Source of the DNA: Algoriphagus pacificus
GTDB lineage: Bacteria; Bacteroidota; Bacteroidia; Cytophagales; Cyclobacteriaceae
Direction of reading: 5' to 3'
Assembly (NCBI RefSeq): GCF_017254845.1
Contig: NZ_JAFKCU010000002.1
Span: forward strand, 434,001-498,000
DNA length: 64,000 nucleotides
The notes beneath the pieces were generated by a model that worked only from the letters and a program-made list of their open reading frames with translations, searched no databases and had not been told where the DNA came from. Positions within the stretch are counted from its first letter, which is position 1; each line of letters begins with the position of its first letter. Positions 44,067 through 56,486 of this stretch are shown here, in pieces. The position numbers and the translations under genes are program-made.

Positions 44067-44768
44067 TTAATCTATTTTTGGATATAAATAGCGTCGATAC
44101 ACAATCTGTACTTGTCCGAGATGGTCTCCAAATCTATTGAATCCAACATTTCCATCCAGATTATCAGAGAAGGTCAACATCAATGTCCCTTCTGCAGCGA
44201 TATCAGCATAAGCCCCTAATTGAAAGCTTAATCCAGCTCTGAAAGGGAGATAGGCAGTGGTCGTACTGAACTTTTCAGGAACTTCATTTTCATCAAACGA
44301 TTTGGTTTGTTTGGTGCTAGAGTACATAATTCCCACACCAAAACCACCATAAAGGTTTGCGAAGCTTCTGTTCATGTGATTGGTGAAAGGAATCAGGTTT
44401 ACACTTGGCATAACATCAAAAAACAAAGCACTTCCTTTTGCTGTAAAAGCTGAATTGCGCTCTGCCCAATAATTCTTTATCTGAGTTGAAGGTGTGCCTC
44501 CACTTGAAATCCATTGTACACCAGTAGTCGCACGCAGGTCAAACATTGGAGTCAATCTTTTGATATACCCAAGCGAAAAAGATGGCTTAACTTCAAATTT
44601 GAAATCTCTATACGCGCCTCCATTATCCAAATAGGCGAAAGAAGGACCAAAACCAATACTTAAGAGATTGTCCCGGGAAATTTTTTCTCTGTAGAAATTT
44701 TGAGCTGAAACTTCAATGGAAGTCAAAGCAACAATTAAAAAAAGTGGTATAAATAATAATCTAGACAT
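44067..44768 (-). CDS. Outer-membrane beta-barrel protein
   Basis: 233 residues with a signal peptide (cut after ALTSIEVSAQ). The mature chain alternates amphipathic strands (LSIGFGPSFAYLDNGG, SFSLGYIKRLTPMFDLRATTGVQWI, LYGGFGVGIMYSS) and ends VQIVYRRYLYPKID, consistent with an eight-stranded OmpA/OmpW-like barrel. No plug, peptidoglycan-binding or transport motif. Function unknown. It is transcribed alone. Confidence 0.75.
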   Translation of the reverse strand: MSRLLFIPLFLIVALTSIEVSAQNFYREKISRDNLLSIGFGPSFAYLDNGGAYRDFKFEVKPSFSLGYIKRLTPMFDLRATTGVQWISSGGTPSTQIKNYWAERNSAFTAKGSALFFDVMPSVNLIPFTNHMNRSFANLYGGFGVGIMYSSTKQTKSFDENEVPEKFSTTTAYLPFRAGLSFQLGAYADIAAEGTLMLTFSDNLDGNVGFNRFGDHLGQVQIVYRRYLYPKID

Positions 44769-44898
44769 GGCAGGATTCCTGATAGATTAGAAATGATTTC
44801 AGGATTAATTGCAAATTCGACAACAAATATGCCAATCCTTTGACGGATTTCATATCATTAACTCAGTAATTCGCGATTTATTGCTATCTTGATAAAAA

Positions 44899-45087
44899 TC
44901 AATCGGCTTCAAATGCCTTCTGAATTTCTTCTTCAGTAGTTTTAAGTTTGATCTTACAGGCCTTGACGAGCTCTGAAGCTTCTTTTACTAACTCAGATAA
45001 TTCATCCACGCTTTTTTTGCCTTCTTCCAGCTGGGCTAAAATTTCTTCTAGCCTTGCCATTGCTTCAGTATATTTAATTGCTGTCAT
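44899..45087 (-). CDS. xseB: Exodeoxyribonuclease VII small subunit
   Basis: 62 residues, the normal size. The helical XseB pattern is clear: YTEAMARLEEILAQLEEGKKSVDELSELVKEASELVKACKIKLKTTEEEIQKAF. It binds in several copies to the large subunit and directs it to single-stranded DNA ends. Its ATG overlaps the stop of xseA by 4 bp, so the two are translationally coupled. Both act in the cytosol in DNA repair and processing. Confidence 0.93.
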   Translation of the reverse strand: MTAIKYTEAMARLEEILAQLEEGKKSVDELSELVKEASELVKACKIKLKTTEEEIQKAFEAD

Positions 45088-46394
45088 TGCTCCTCAATTT
45101 GTGTAATTGTACTGTTGATTTTTTCCTCTAGTGTATGCGTGGTCATCGAGTCGCCTATTTTAGGTTTGGCTAGATGAACAGGTACTCCAGAGATTTCTGA
45201 TCTGGTATATCCTCTTGCAAAAATTGCTTTCGGGTCTAAGCTCAAAATAGCCTTACTTTTATGATCTAGTTTTTCTGATTCTGATTTCAGATAATTCCTT
45301 ACTTTTTCATGAAAGGACTTTTCAAAACTTGATAGCGTAAATTGCTGGATCTGAATGGAGTTTTTGGATGCATTTCTGAATCGTTTGTTGAGTGATTCCA
45401 GCTTTTCAAATTCTCTTCCTATTCTGTTTCTACAATTCGATTCCAACCTATGGTTGAACTGCTGAATCAATGCATTTTGCTCTTGCAGTTGATTTCTGGT
45501 TGCTCGATCCAATCTTCTCAATAACAAGGATAGGTTTTCTTCAAATTCCCTAAATCCGGAAAGCAGAAATTCCGCAACGGCTGTAGGAGTTTTAAGGCGT
45601 GTATGAGCTACCAAATCTGCTATGGTTTCATCCCTTTCGTGACCGATTCCGGTAAAAACAGGGAGTGAGCATTTTGCGATTCTTTCTGCTAGTCTGTAAT
45701 CATCAAAGCAATCCAAATCCAATTGAGCACCGCCTCCTCGAATGATGACCAAAGCTTCGAGCCCTAGTTCATCTTGTGATGATTCTGCCAGGTCAATTGC
45801 TCTTATTAGGCTTTCTACAGCCTCATTTCCTTGCATCAAGGAAGGGAATAATTTATGATAAATTTTATACCCTCCAGAGTTTACAGCAATCTGGTTGATA
45901 AAGTCACCATATCCAGCGGCAGTTGCACTACTGATAATTCCGATTTTTTGAATGACTGGAGGTAATTCCCTTTGAGCATTTAATCGAAGGATCCCTTCAC
46001 GCGTAATCCTGTCAATGGTTTCCTGCCTTAATCTAGCTCTTTCACCGAGTGAAAAAGAAGGGTCAATATCTTTAATATTGATGCTGAGGCCATAAAGTGG
46101 ATGAAAATTAATGGCTACTTGAGCCAAAATATTCATTCCATTTTTTAGACCTGAACCAGTGACTGATTCAAATCTTGCAGCGACATTTCTATATGTAAAC
46201 TGCCAAAGGTTTGCCCGTAATTTGGCCTGGATTTGATTCCCCTTTTTTTCTACAATCTCAAAATAGGCGTGGCCTTGAGGAGAAAGTCTGAAATCCGAAA
46301 TTTCTCCGATTACCCAGTATACCGGATCCAATTCTCTATCAATGACATCTTGGATCAACTGGTTTAATTCGGAGATCGATCGGGCATTATGCAT
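45084..46394 (-). CDS. xseA: Exodeoxyribonuclease VII large subunit
   Basis: 436 residues. The N-terminal OB-fold covers about residues 5-100 (YWVIGEISDFRLSPQGHAYFEI). The catalytic domain follows, with IGIISSATAAGYGDFINQIAVNSGGY, VIIRGGGAQLDLDCFDDYRLAERIAKCSLPVFTGIGHERDETIADLVAHTRLKTPTAVAEF and a long coiled-coil arm (residues 280-400). It degrades single-stranded DNA without ATP or metal dependence. It is next to dapA (5 bp) on the same strand, so dapA-xseA-xseB form one unit. Confidence 0.95.
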   Translation of the reverse strand: MHNARSISELNQLIQDVIDRELDPVYWVIGEISDFRLSPQGHAYFEIVEKKGNQIQAKLRANLWQFTYRNVAARFESVTGSGLKNGMNILAQVAINFHPLYGLSINIKDIDPSFSLGERARLRQETIDRITREGILRLNAQRELPPVIQKIGIISSATAAGYGDFINQIAVNSGGYKIYHKLFPSLMQGNEAVESLIRAIDLAESSQDELGLEALVIIRGGGAQLDLDCFDDYRLAERIAKCSLPVFTGIGHERDETIADLVAHTRLKTPTAVAEFLLSGFREFEENLSLLLRRLDRATRNQLQEQNALIQQFNHRLESNCRNRIGREFEKLESLNKRFRNASKNSIQIQQFTLSSFEKSFHEKVRNYLKSESEKLDHKSKAILSLDPKAIFARGYTRSEISGVPVHLAKPKIGDSMTTHTLEEKINSTITQIEEQ

Positions 46395-46399
46395 TCAAC

Positions 46400-47263
46400 T
46401 TACTTTAACTTTTGGTGTAATGTTTTAATCTGATGATTCAGGTCCAAGCTTGCTCTCAACATTGGTAATCGCAACTGGTCCCCACAAATTCCCATGTGCA
46501 TCAAAAGATTTTTGATTCCAACTGGATTTCCTTCCACGTACATCAGGCTATTGAAATCAAGTAATGAAAATGCTGCTTTGAGGCTTTCTTTCTCAGAACC
46601 ATGACAAATGCTTTTAAAAGTTGCCGGAAGGGCATTGGCCAAAACCGAAATCACTCCACATCCCCCGATGCTGTACATGGCTTTGGTCATAAGATCGTCG
46701 CCAGAAATTAACAAAAAGTCTTTTGGCTTTTTAGCGGCAATTTCCATGCACTGCTCCAAGTTGCCACTCGCTTCTTTCATTCCAATAATATTTGGATGAT
46801 CAGCTAGTCGCACAGTCGTTGCTGCAGCCATATTTGACATAGTCCTGCCTGGAACATTGTATAGAATGACCGGAACAGGGCAATTGTCAGCAATAGCAGT
46901 GTAATGAGCTATTATTCCAGCTTGACTCGGCTTGTTGTAAAATGGGCTGACTGATAGTATGGCAGAAATCCCCGTAAAATCAGTATTGCTAATGTCGTTT
47001 AAAACGGCTTGCGTATTATTTCCTCCAACACCATAAACCACAGGCACTCGTCCATTATTGAATTCAAGGCAAGCTGTTAGGACCTGTTTCTTTTCAGCAG
47101 GAGTCAATGTAGCGCTTTCACCAGTAGTGCCAAGTACTACCAAGTAATCAACTCCACCTTCAATAACATAGTCTATCAGGTTTTTTAAGCCAGAAAAGTC
47201 GATAGAGCAATCATCATGAAAGGGTGTGACTAATGCTACTCCGGTGCCTTTAAATTGGTTCAT
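46400..47263 (-). CDS. dapA: 4-hydroxy-tetrahydrodipicolinate synthase
   Basis: 287 residues, TIM barrel. The family marks GTGVALVTPF, LGTTGESATLT (45-54), Y135 in LYNVPGRT and the Schiff-base lysine K163 in IGMKEASGNLEQC are all in place. It condenses pyruvate with aspartate semialdehyde, the first committed step towards lysine and meso-diaminopimelate for cell wall. It is the first gene of the dapA-xseA-xseB unit and 75 bp downstream of ligA on the same strand. Confidence 0.95.
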   Translation of the reverse strand: MNQFKGTGVALVTPFHDDCSIDFSGLKNLIDYVIEGGVDYLVVLGTTGESATLTPAEKKQVLTACLEFNNGRVPVVYGVGGNNTQAVLNDISNTDFTGISAILSVSPFYNKPSQAGIIAHYTAIADNCPVPVILYNVPGRTMSNMAAATTVRLADHPNIIGMKEASGNLEQCMEIAAKKPKDFLLISGDDLMTKAMYSIGGCGVISVLANALPATFKSICHGSEKESLKAAFSLLDFNSLMYVEGNPVGIKNLLMHMGICGDQLRLPMLRASLDLNHQIKTLHQKLK

Positions 47264-47338
47264 ATTAGTGTTAATAGGATTGGGGCCTAAAGATAATGGG
47301 CTTACTTGAATTGATCTTAAGAGAATTTAAAATTTGGA

Positions 47339-49813
<2,475 letters not shown>

Positions 49814-49903
49814 CTAAAAATACGCTTTGAATGTCCAATGCGCAATCTAAAAAGTCTAGATTACATGAATCCTCGTACTTATTTCTTCCTTGGATTGAAT
49901 TTA

Positions 49904-49911
49904 TATATTTG
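49904..49911 (+). promoter_or_regulatory. Candidate -7 element (TAnnTTTG) for the TetR gene
   Basis: TATATTTG matches the Bacteroidota -7 consensus and lies 13 bp before the TetR ATG. That is tight, and no -33 TTTG is seen at the right distance, so the call is weak. Confidence 0.3.
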
Positions 49912-49924
49912 AGCAGCGATAACG

Positions 49925-50560
49925 ATGATGAGCAAAAAAAGTAGCGTAGAAAACAAGATTTTGGATGTAGCCTATAAGCAATTTCTGAGCAATGGCTACC
50001 GACATACCACCATGGATGATATTGCTTCCGAACTGGGAATGAGTAAGAAAACACTTTACAAATACTATCCTGGAAAGCTTGAGTTGTTGGAGGCTTCTTT
50101 TGAAGTGCTGAAGCTAAAAATGAGCTCGAAAGTGGAGGCGATTTTGGAAAACAAATACATCTCTTTTCCGCTGAAATTAAAGTCTACCCTAACTGTTGTT
50201 GCCACGCATCTAGCCCCGATAAATCCTGAATTATTTGAAGATGTAAGAGAGCATGCCAAAGAAATTTGGGAAGAAATGCGCCTTTATATCAATGAATCGG
50301 CCTATTTGAGATTTTACAAGCTGATCAAGCAGGGAGTGGATCAGGGCTTAGTCAATCCAAAAATCAATATCAACCTAGTGGTCATGCTATATGCATCTGC
50401 GATTCAGTCACTTTTAGATCCTAAATTCCTGAGCCAGTTTCCAGAAACCATGCAAAAAGGAATGAAGCTTTCACCCTCAGATATCTTCGACCAAGCAGTT
50501 TCTGTAATATACAATGGCATACTGACGGAGGAAGCCAGGAATGAATTTGCAAATGCGTGA
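49925..50560 (+). CDS. TetR-family transcriptional regulator
   Basis: 211 residues. The TetR_N domain is VENKILDVAYKQFLSNGYRHTTMDDIASELGMSKKTLYKYYPGKLELLEASF (residues 8-60) with a clear HTH. The C-terminal domain is helical with no recognised ligand class. Alternative start ATG 49928. It is divergent from ligA (135 bp) and 94 bp upstream of metG. Neither neighbour is an obvious target, and no palindrome as strong as that of the efflux TetR is seen nearby. Confidence 0.85.
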   Translation: MMSKKSSVENKILDVAYKQFLSNGYRHTTMDDIASELGMSKKTLYKYYPGKLELLEASFEVLKLKMSSKVEAILENKYISFPLKLKSTLTVVATHLAPINPELFEDVREHAKEIWEEMRLYINESAYLRFYKLIKQGVDQGLVNPKININLVVMLYASAIQSLLDPKFLSQFPETMQKGMKLSPSDIFDQAVSVIYNGILTEEARNEFANA

Positions 50561-50582
50561 TCTCTGCTTCGGCTGATTTCCC

Positions 50583-50590
50583 TATCTTTG
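50583..50590 (+). promoter_or_regulatory. Candidate metG -7 promoter element
   Basis: TATCTTTG fits the TAnnTTTG -7 consensus of Bacteroidota exactly, 64 bp before the metG start. The -33 TTTG is not obvious at 19-21 bp. Confidence 0.4.
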
Positions 50591-50654
50591 CGGCCAGAAA
50601 TAATGGAATTTTAATTTTATTTCACCCGTTTACCATTCAGATTTTCCGCAGGAT

Positions 50655-52715
50655 ATGAGCAATAAGAATTTTAAAAGATATACGATTACTTCAGCCCTTC
50701 CCTATGCCAATGGGCCCTTGCATATTGGCCATTTGGCGGGATGTTACATTCCTTCAGACATTTATGTCCGCTACTTGAGAAGCTTAGGAAAAGATGTGGC
50801 TTATATCTGTGGATCGGATGAACATGGAGTAGCTATTACGATCAAAGCGAAGAAAGAAGGGAAAACGCCTCAGGAAGTGGTGGATAACTACCATGAAATC
50901 ATGAAAGGTAGTTTCAAGGAATTCGGAATCAGCTTTGACCATTATTCCAGAACTTCTGCTCCAATCCATCATGAAACCGCTCAGGGATTTTTTAAGGATT
51001 TGTATGAAAAAGGCGAGTTTCTAGAGCAAAGCACAGAACAATACTTTGACGAGGAAGCAGGCCAGTTTTTGGCAGATAGATACATCGAGGGAACTTGCCC
51101 TAAATGTGGAAATGACCACGCCTATGGTGATCAGTGTGAGCGATGTGGAAGTTCTTTGAGCCCAACAGAATTAATCAATCCAAAATCAAAATTAAGCGGA
51201 AGAACACCAGTATTAAAGGAGACAAAGCACTGGTTTTTGGATTTGGCGAGATATCAGAATTTCTTGAAAAAGTGGATTCTGGAAGATCATGCCGAAGATT
51301 GGAAAAACAATGTCTTGGGACAATGTCGTTCTTGGTTGGAAGCTGGAGATGGATTGCAAGCCAGATCTATGACCCGTGATTTGGATTGGGGTATCAAAGT
51401 GCCATTGCAGGATGCAGAAGGCAAAGTGCTTTATGTATGGTTTGATGCACCGATAGGATATATTTCTTCTACGAAAGAATGGGCGGCAGCAAAAGGGATC
51501 GATTGGGAGCCATATTGGAAAGATGAGGAAACAAAACTGGTTCATTTCATCGGAAAGGATAACATCGTTTTCCACTGCATCATTTTCCCGGCAATTCTAA
51601 AAACACATGGAGGTTATGTACTTCCAGATAATGTTCCTGCCAATGAGTTTTTGAATTTGGAAGGTGATAAAATCTCAACTTCCAGAAACTGGGCCGTTTG
51701 GTTGCATGAATATTTAGAAGAATTCCCTGGCAAGCAAGATGTGCTGCGTTATGTCTTAACTGCCAATGCGCCAGAAACGAAAGACAATGACTTTACATGG
51801 AAGGATTTTCAGGGAAGAAACAACTCTGAATTGGTTGCGATCTATGGGAATTTTGTAAACAGAGCGGTCGTATTAACTCATAAATATTACAAAGGAATTA
51901 TCCCACTAAGAGGTGAACTTACTGGTTACGATCAGGAGGTTATAGATGATTTGGCGGAGTTTCCTGAGAAAATCGCATCTTCTATTGAGCGATACAGATT
52001 TAGAGAAGCACTTGGGATTGTGATGGATTTAGCCCGACTTGGGAATAAATATCTGGCAGATACTGAGCCATGGAAAGTCATTAAAACGGACGAAAGCAGA
52101 ACAGCGACTATTCTCAATATAGCATTGAATATTGCAGCGAATTTGGCAATAGTATCCGAGCCTTTCCTTCCATTTACCGCAGGAAAACTGGTAGATCTTT
52201 TTGGAATGAAGAAGATCGCATGGGAAGATGCCGGACAAGCGGAATTATTAAAAGCAGGAACAGCCTTAGGGGAAATGGGCTTGCTTTTCGAAAAAGTTGA
52301 AGATGAAGTAGTAGATAAACAAGTACAGAAACTAATGGATGCCAAGAAAGAAAACGAAGCTGCAAATGCACCAGTGCCAGCAATGAAAGAAATCATTACT
52401 TATGATGATTTTGCGAAATTGGATATGAGGGTGGTGACAGTTTTGGAAGCGGAGAAAATGCCGAAATCAAAGAAACTGATCAAGCTAAAAGTGGATACCG
52501 GATTAGGTCATCGTACTGTTCTAAGCGGTGTAGCAGAACATTTCGAACCTGAGTTTTTGGTTGGGAAACAAGTGACCATGCTAATCAACCTTGCCCCAAG
52601 AAAAATGATGGGTATCGATTCCGAAGGGATGATCCTGATGGCAGAAGATAAAGATGGAAAATTGAAATTGTTGACGCCACATGAAGGAACAGCGAGTGGA
52701 TCATCGATTTCGTAA
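50655..52715 (+). CDS. metG: Methionyl-tRNA synthetase
   Basis: 686 residues, MetRS1-type with C-terminal extension. The HIGH motif is [18 protein letters not shown]. The zinc knuckle [21 protein letters not shown] is of the double type. The KMSKS loop reads [13 protein letters not shown]. An anticodon-binding helical domain follows (residues 400-550), and the last 110 residues ([23 protein letters not shown] to the end) form the EMAP/Trbp111-like tRNA-binding OB-fold used for dimerisation. Cytosolic charging of both tRNA-Met species. A very strong terminator follows. Confidence 0.97.
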   Translation: MSNKNFKRYTITSALPYANGPLHIGHLAGCYIPSDIYVRYLRSLGKDVAYICGSDEHGVAITIKAKKEGKTPQEVVDNYHEIMKGSFKEFGISFDHYSRTSAPIHHETAQGFFKDLYEKGEFLEQSTEQYFDEEAGQFLADRYIEGTCPKCGNDHAYGDQCERCGSSLSPTELINPKSKLSGRTPVLKETKHWFLDLARYQNFLKKWILEDHAEDWKNNVLGQCRSWLEAGDGLQARSMTRDLDWGIKVPLQDAEGKVLYVWFDAPIGYISSTKEWAAAKGIDWEPYWKDEETKLVHFIGKDNIVFHCIIFPAILKTHGGYVLPDNVPANEFLNLEGDKISTSRNWAVWLHEYLEEFPGKQDVLRYVLTANAPETKDNDFTWKDFQGRNNSELVAIYGNFVNRAVVLTHKYYKGIIPLRGELTGYDQEVIDDLAEFPEKIASSIERYRFREALGIVMDLARLGNKYLADTEPWKVIKTDESRTATILNIALNIAANLAIVSEPFLPFTAGKLVDLFGMKKIAWEDAGQAELLKAGTALGEMGLLFEKVEDEVVDKQVQKLMDAKKENEAANAPVPAMKEIITYDDFAKLDMRVVTVLEAEKMPKSKKLIKLKVDTGLGHRTVLSGVAEHFEPEFLVGKQVTMLINLAPRKMMGIDSEGMILMAEDKDGKLKLLTPHEGTASGSSIS

Positions 52716-52759
52716 GAAAAAGGTAAGGCTTGGCTGAAGAAAGTCAAGATCAATCCATA

Positions 52760-52809
52760 AATAAATGAGAAAGCCAAGAGAAGAGATTCTCTTGGCTTTC
52801 TCATTTATT
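52760..52809. terminator. Convergent terminator metG / YitT with 23-bp perfect stem
   Basis: Left arm 52760-52782 and right arm 52787-52809 are exact reverse complements (core AGCCAAGAGAA / TTCTCTTGGCT) with loop GAGA. This is unusually long for a terminator but lies in the right place, 45 bp after metG and 13 bp before the end of the YitT gene. Confidence 0.8.
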
Positions 52810-52821
52810 CCTGATAGAGGA

Positions 52822-53727
52822 TTAATGCATCGGTCTTTTCTTGATCATTCCTCCCTTGGTGTCTTTGATCGGATATTGAATTACAAAAGCTTTAGGATCT
52901 ATTTTTTCAATTGCAGTTAATAATCGAGTTACCTCCAATCTCGTGATCACGCAAAAAAGCACTTTTCGATCGGGAAGTAAATTGGCTTTTTCACCATAAC
53001 CCCCATCTGATTTTAAAACTGTGACACCGCGACCTAAGTCATAGGAAATCATGCTTTTGATTTCTTCATTTTGAGGAGACATGATCATGACTCCCAAGTA
53101 TTCTTCCACACCGTTGATAAAGAAGTCCACTGTTTTGGAAGCGGAAAAATAAGTCAACATAGAATACATGGCTGTTTCTAGGGTGACAAAGATTGCTGCG
53201 ATTATGAAAAGGAAGATATTGAAAACTGTAATAAAATCGCCCACTGTCAAGCTGGACTTTCTGCTGACTGAAATGGCCAGTACTTCAGTTCCATCGATTA
53301 CCGCCCCTCCTCTGATAGAAAACCCAATACCACTACCCAAGAAAAATCCTCCGAAAACAGCGATCAAAAGCTTATCCGCAGTGATGGTAGGTACTTCTAT
53401 GTAATGTACCATTAAGGCTAATCCGAAAATGGCTAAGCTGGACTTTATTGCGAAACTGATTGAAAACTGTCTCGCTCCAAGGAGAATGAAAGGGATGTTG
53501 ACCAAAACGATCAAAACAGATAAGTTGACCGGAGTAAGCAATTCCAGCAATAGTGACATCCCCATAGCACCTCCGTCAAAGAACCCATTGGGAAGCAAAA
53601 ATCCTTTCAACCCAATACTTGCCATACAAATCCCGATGGCAATGAAAAGAAAGTCTTTCCAAAATGGCCAAGAAGTGATGGTGCTGAGAAAATTTGTCTC
53701 TGTACCGATGGGTTGTGATTGATTCAT
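52822..53727 (-). CDS. YitT-family membrane protein (DUF161/DUF2179)
   Basis: 301 residues. Five to six TM helices in two DUF161 blocks (GICMASIGLKGFLLPNGFFDGGAMGMSLLLE; GGFFLGSGIGFSIRGGAVIDGTEVLAISVSRKS) precede a C-terminal DUF2179 ferredoxin-like domain (YLGVMIMSPQNEEIKSMISYDLGRGVTVLKSDGGYGEKANLLPDRKVLFCVITRLEVTRL). This is the standard architecture. Function unknown; the C-terminal domain resembles a nucleotide/ligand sensor. Monocistronic. Confidence 0.88.
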   Translation of the reverse strand: MNQSQPIGTETNFLSTITSWPFWKDFLFIAIGICMASIGLKGFLLPNGFFDGGAMGMSLLLELLTPVNLSVLIVLVNIPFILLGARQFSISFAIKSSLAIFGLALMVHYIEVPTITADKLLIAVFGGFFLGSGIGFSIRGGAVIDGTEVLAISVSRKSSLTVGDFITVFNIFLFIIAAIFVTLETAMYSMLTYFSASKTVDFFINGVEEYLGVMIMSPQNEEIKSMISYDLGRGVTVLKSDGGYGEKANLLPDRKVLFCVITRLEVTRLLTAIEKIDPKAFVIQYPIKDTKGGMIKKRPMH

Positions 53728-54024
53728 GAAGTAAAATAAATGGATTACTAAGTTTATAAAAAGGAGGAATGTAAAATTCTGGAATTATTAAGTTTTGAAT
53801 TAAGCAGGCCAAATCCAAATGTGTTTTTGGCTAATTAGCATTTTCCAGCACTTTTTGTAAGAAGGAAACCTTTTGTGATAATTAAACAGAAAACCTCATT
53901 TATTAATAAAAAGATCATAAATATTTAAAATCAATAAAAAATTAATCGTATTTCTCTATAAAATTTGACTTTTATCTATTTTGAGCTATCTTATTTGACT
54001 TACAAATTGTAAAGTTTGATTTTC
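53728..54024. other. Divergent AT-rich intergenic region YitT / ATP-grasp cluster
   Basis: 297 bases with no gene. Close to the ATP-grasp start there are two ATTTGACTT direct repeats about 30 bp apart and the small inverted repeat TACAAATTGTA (54001-54011), which may belong to the promoter region of the peptide-modification cluster. No clear TAnnTTTG/TTTG pair could be fixed. Confidence 0.4.
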
Positions 54025-55452
54025 ATGAAAACAGAAGGATATAGCGCCGGTGAGCATTTTGACGAAATGTTTATGCCGGATGGGACAGTGCGGCCACATT
54101 ACGAGGGCTTTTATAATTTTTTAAATAAAGCATCCTCCAAAAAAATGAATCATCTTCAATATTCTGCCAATAAAACGCAGCTGGCGATGGGGATGACTTT
54201 CAACGTCTATCATGATAATCAAGGAATGGAGAAAATCCTCCATTTGGATATCATTCCTAGGATAATTTCCAATCCCGAGTGGAAAAAGCTAGAGGCTGGG
54301 CTGAAACAAAGAATATACGCCCTCAATTTATTTCTTCAGGATATTTACAATGATCAGAAGATTCTGAAAGACGGGATTGTCCCAGCAGAATTGATATTGA
54401 ACAGCAAAGATTTTCTAAAACCATGTTTAGGTTTGACTCCTCCCAAGGGAATCTGGTGTCACATCACCGGAACAGATTTGGTAAGAGATAAAGACGGGGA
54501 GTTTTACATCCTAGAAGACAATTTAAGATGTCCATCTGGCGTGTCTTACATGCTCGAAAGCCGTGAAATCATCAAGCGCGTTTATCCTGAGCTTTTCAAT
54601 CAAAAAGGGGTGATGCCAGTTTCGGATTATCCGATGAAGCTTTTGAAAATGCTGCAAAACCTCAGTGGAAAAGCAAAGCCTGTCGTGGGAGTTTTGACGC
54701 CGGGAATTTATAATTCGGCATATTTTGAGCATTCCTATTTGGCACTTCAGATGGGAGTTGAGCTTGTGAATGGAGTGGATTTGATTGTTGAAAACAAAAA
54801 AGTCTACATGCAAACCACTAAAGGTTTACAGCAGATCGATGTGATTTATAGACGAATTGATGATTCATTCCTAGATCCTTTGACATTCAATCCTAAGTCA
54901 ATGCTTGGCATTCCAGGGATTTTTGATGCTTACAAAGCTGGTAACATTGGTTTGGCAAATGCTCCTGGAACTGGAGTAGCTGATGATAAAGCTGTCTATG
55001 CTTACGTTCCAAAAATCATCAAATATTACTTAGATGAAGATCCGATTCTTCACAATGTCCCCACTTATCTATGCCGAGAAGAGCAAGACCGGAAATATGT
55101 GTTGGAAAATATCCACAACCTCGTTGTGAAAGAAACCAATGCAGCGGGAGGTTATGGGATGTTGATTGGACCAAAAGCCACTAAAGAAGAACATGAAAAT
55201 TTCAAAAATCTGATTAAAAGCAACCCATCCAATTACATCGCTCAACCGACACTTTCCTTGTCAACTGTTCCTACTTTGACCGATGAAGGCATTATGGGAA
55301 GACATGTGGATCTTAGACCTTACATTTTGTATGGAAAAGAAATTGAGGTGATTCCAGGGGCATTGACCCGGGTAGCATTGAAGAAAGGATCACTTGTGGT
55401 GAACAGCTCACAAGGTGGAGGAAGTAAGGATACATGGGTATTATATAATTAA
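54025..55452 (+). CDS. Circularly permuted ATP-grasp peptide ligase-like protein
   Basis: 475 residues from the ATG at 54025; a TTG at 54016 would add three residues. The circularly permuted ATP-grasp type 2 family (former DUF404/DUF407) is shown by DGTVRPHYEGFYNFLN, RIYALNLFLQDIYNDQKILKDGIVP, YILEDNLRCPSGVSYMLESREI, IDVIYRRIDDSFLDPLTF, LANAPGTGVADDKAVYAYVP and VVKETNAAGGYGMLIGP, ending VNSSQGGGSKDTWV. It is predicted to form amide bonds using ATP. First of three tightly spaced genes; the alpha-E gene starts 6 bp later. Substrate unknown. Confidence 0.88.
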   Translation: MKTEGYSAGEHFDEMFMPDGTVRPHYEGFYNFLNKASSKKMNHLQYSANKTQLAMGMTFNVYHDNQGMEKILHLDIIPRIISNPEWKKLEAGLKQRIYALNLFLQDIYNDQKILKDGIVPAELILNSKDFLKPCLGLTPPKGIWCHITGTDLVRDKDGEFYILEDNLRCPSGVSYMLESREIIKRVYPELFNQKGVMPVSDYPMKLLKMLQNLSGKAKPVVGVLTPGIYNSAYFEHSYLALQMGVELVNGVDLIVENKKVYMQTTKGLQQIDVIYRRIDDSFLDPLTFNPKSMLGIPGIFDAYKAGNIGLANAPGTGVADDKAVYAYVPKIIKYYLDEDPILHNVPTYLCREEQDRKYVLENIHNLVVKETNAAGGYGMLIGPKATKEEHENFKNLIKSNPSNYIAQPTLSLSTVPTLTDEGIMGRHVDLRPYILYGKEIEVIPGALTRVALKKGSLVVNSSQGGGSKDTWVLYN

Positions 55453-55458
55453 AAAACT

Positions 55459-56451
55459 ATGCTAAGTAGAGTTGCAAATCATATTTATTGGCTGGGAAGA
55501 TACCTCGAGCGAGCGGAAAATTACGCGCGATTTATTGATGTGAATTTCAATCTGATGCAAGATTTGCCATTGGATTTAAAAGAGCAATGGCAACCATTAA
55601 TCGCCGCGACAGGCGATATGAAATTGTATTTGGATACCCATCAGACTTTCTCTAGAGATCAGGTTTTGTTCTTTCTTTCCTTTGATGAAAAGAATCCGAA
55701 CTCTATGATCAATACCATCTCCAATGCCAGAGAAAATGCCAGAATCATCCGGGATAGTTTGAGTAAAGAAACCTGGGAAGAGGTGAATGAGCTCTACTAC
55801 ATGATCAAGCATGGAGCTGAAAAGAAAATGTGGAAAAAAGAAGATCCACGTTTGTTTTTCGAGAAAATCAAGAACCAAATTCTATTAATTTATGGAATTG
55901 CCGATAATACCGTTGCAAGAGTAGAAGGATGGTTTTTCAGGCAATTGGGGCAGTTCTTGGAAAGAGCGGATCAAACCTCTAGGATCCTAGATGTCAAATA
56001 TCATATCCTGCTTCCTTCACCGGAAGAAGTGGGTACACCATTGGACTTCTTGCATTGGATGGCACTATTGAAATCTGTGACAGGATTTAATTCCTATAGG
56101 AGACTTTATGGAAATATAGATCCTGCAGGCGTGGTGGAATTTTTAGTATTGAATAAGTACTTTCCAAGGTCCATATATTATTGCATCCGCGAGGCTGAAA
56201 AATGCTTGCTGAACATTTCTGGAAATTCTGCTGGAGGTTATCAAAACTCGGCTGAAAAAGCCATGGGTGAATTGAGGTCAAAACTGGAATATGCTGAAGT
56301 CAGTGAAATAATAACCATTGGATTGCATCAATATCTGGATAGCTTGCAGCTGAAGATTATCCATATTTCTGATTTGATAGATAATAACTTCTTTAGAATC
56401 AGGGATAATTTTGAACACCAAGTGAGCGAACAATCGCAGACTCAATCCTGA
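55459..56451 (+). CDS. Alpha-E domain protein
   Basis: 330 residues, nearly all alpha-helical. The start MLSRVANHIYWLGRYLERAENYARFIDVN and the later RVEGWFFRQLGQFLERADQTSRILDVKYHILLPSP are the two copies of the W-x-x-R-x-x-E-R-A-E-like motif typical of the alpha-E family (former DUF403). No catalytic activity is known; genome-neighbourhood work places it as the constant partner of circularly permuted ATP-grasps and transglutaminase-like peptidases. It follows the ATP-grasp gene by 6 bp. Confidence 0.88.
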   Translation: MLSRVANHIYWLGRYLERAENYARFIDVNFNLMQDLPLDLKEQWQPLIAATGDMKLYLDTHQTFSRDQVLFFLSFDEKNPNSMINTISNARENARIIRDSLSKETWEEVNELYYMIKHGAEKKMWKKEDPRLFFEKIKNQILLIYGIADNTVARVEGWFFRQLGQFLERADQTSRILDVKYHILLPSPEEVGTPLDFLHWMALLKSVTGFNSYRRLYGNIDPAGVVEFLVLNKYFPRSIYYCIREAEKCLLNISGNSAGGYQNSAEKAMGELRSKLEYAEVSEIITIGLHQYLDSLQLKIIHISDLIDNNFFRIRDNFEHQVSEQSQTQS

Positions 56452-56486
56452 GTGTAAGGAAAATTAGACAGGGTGAACCAACCCAC

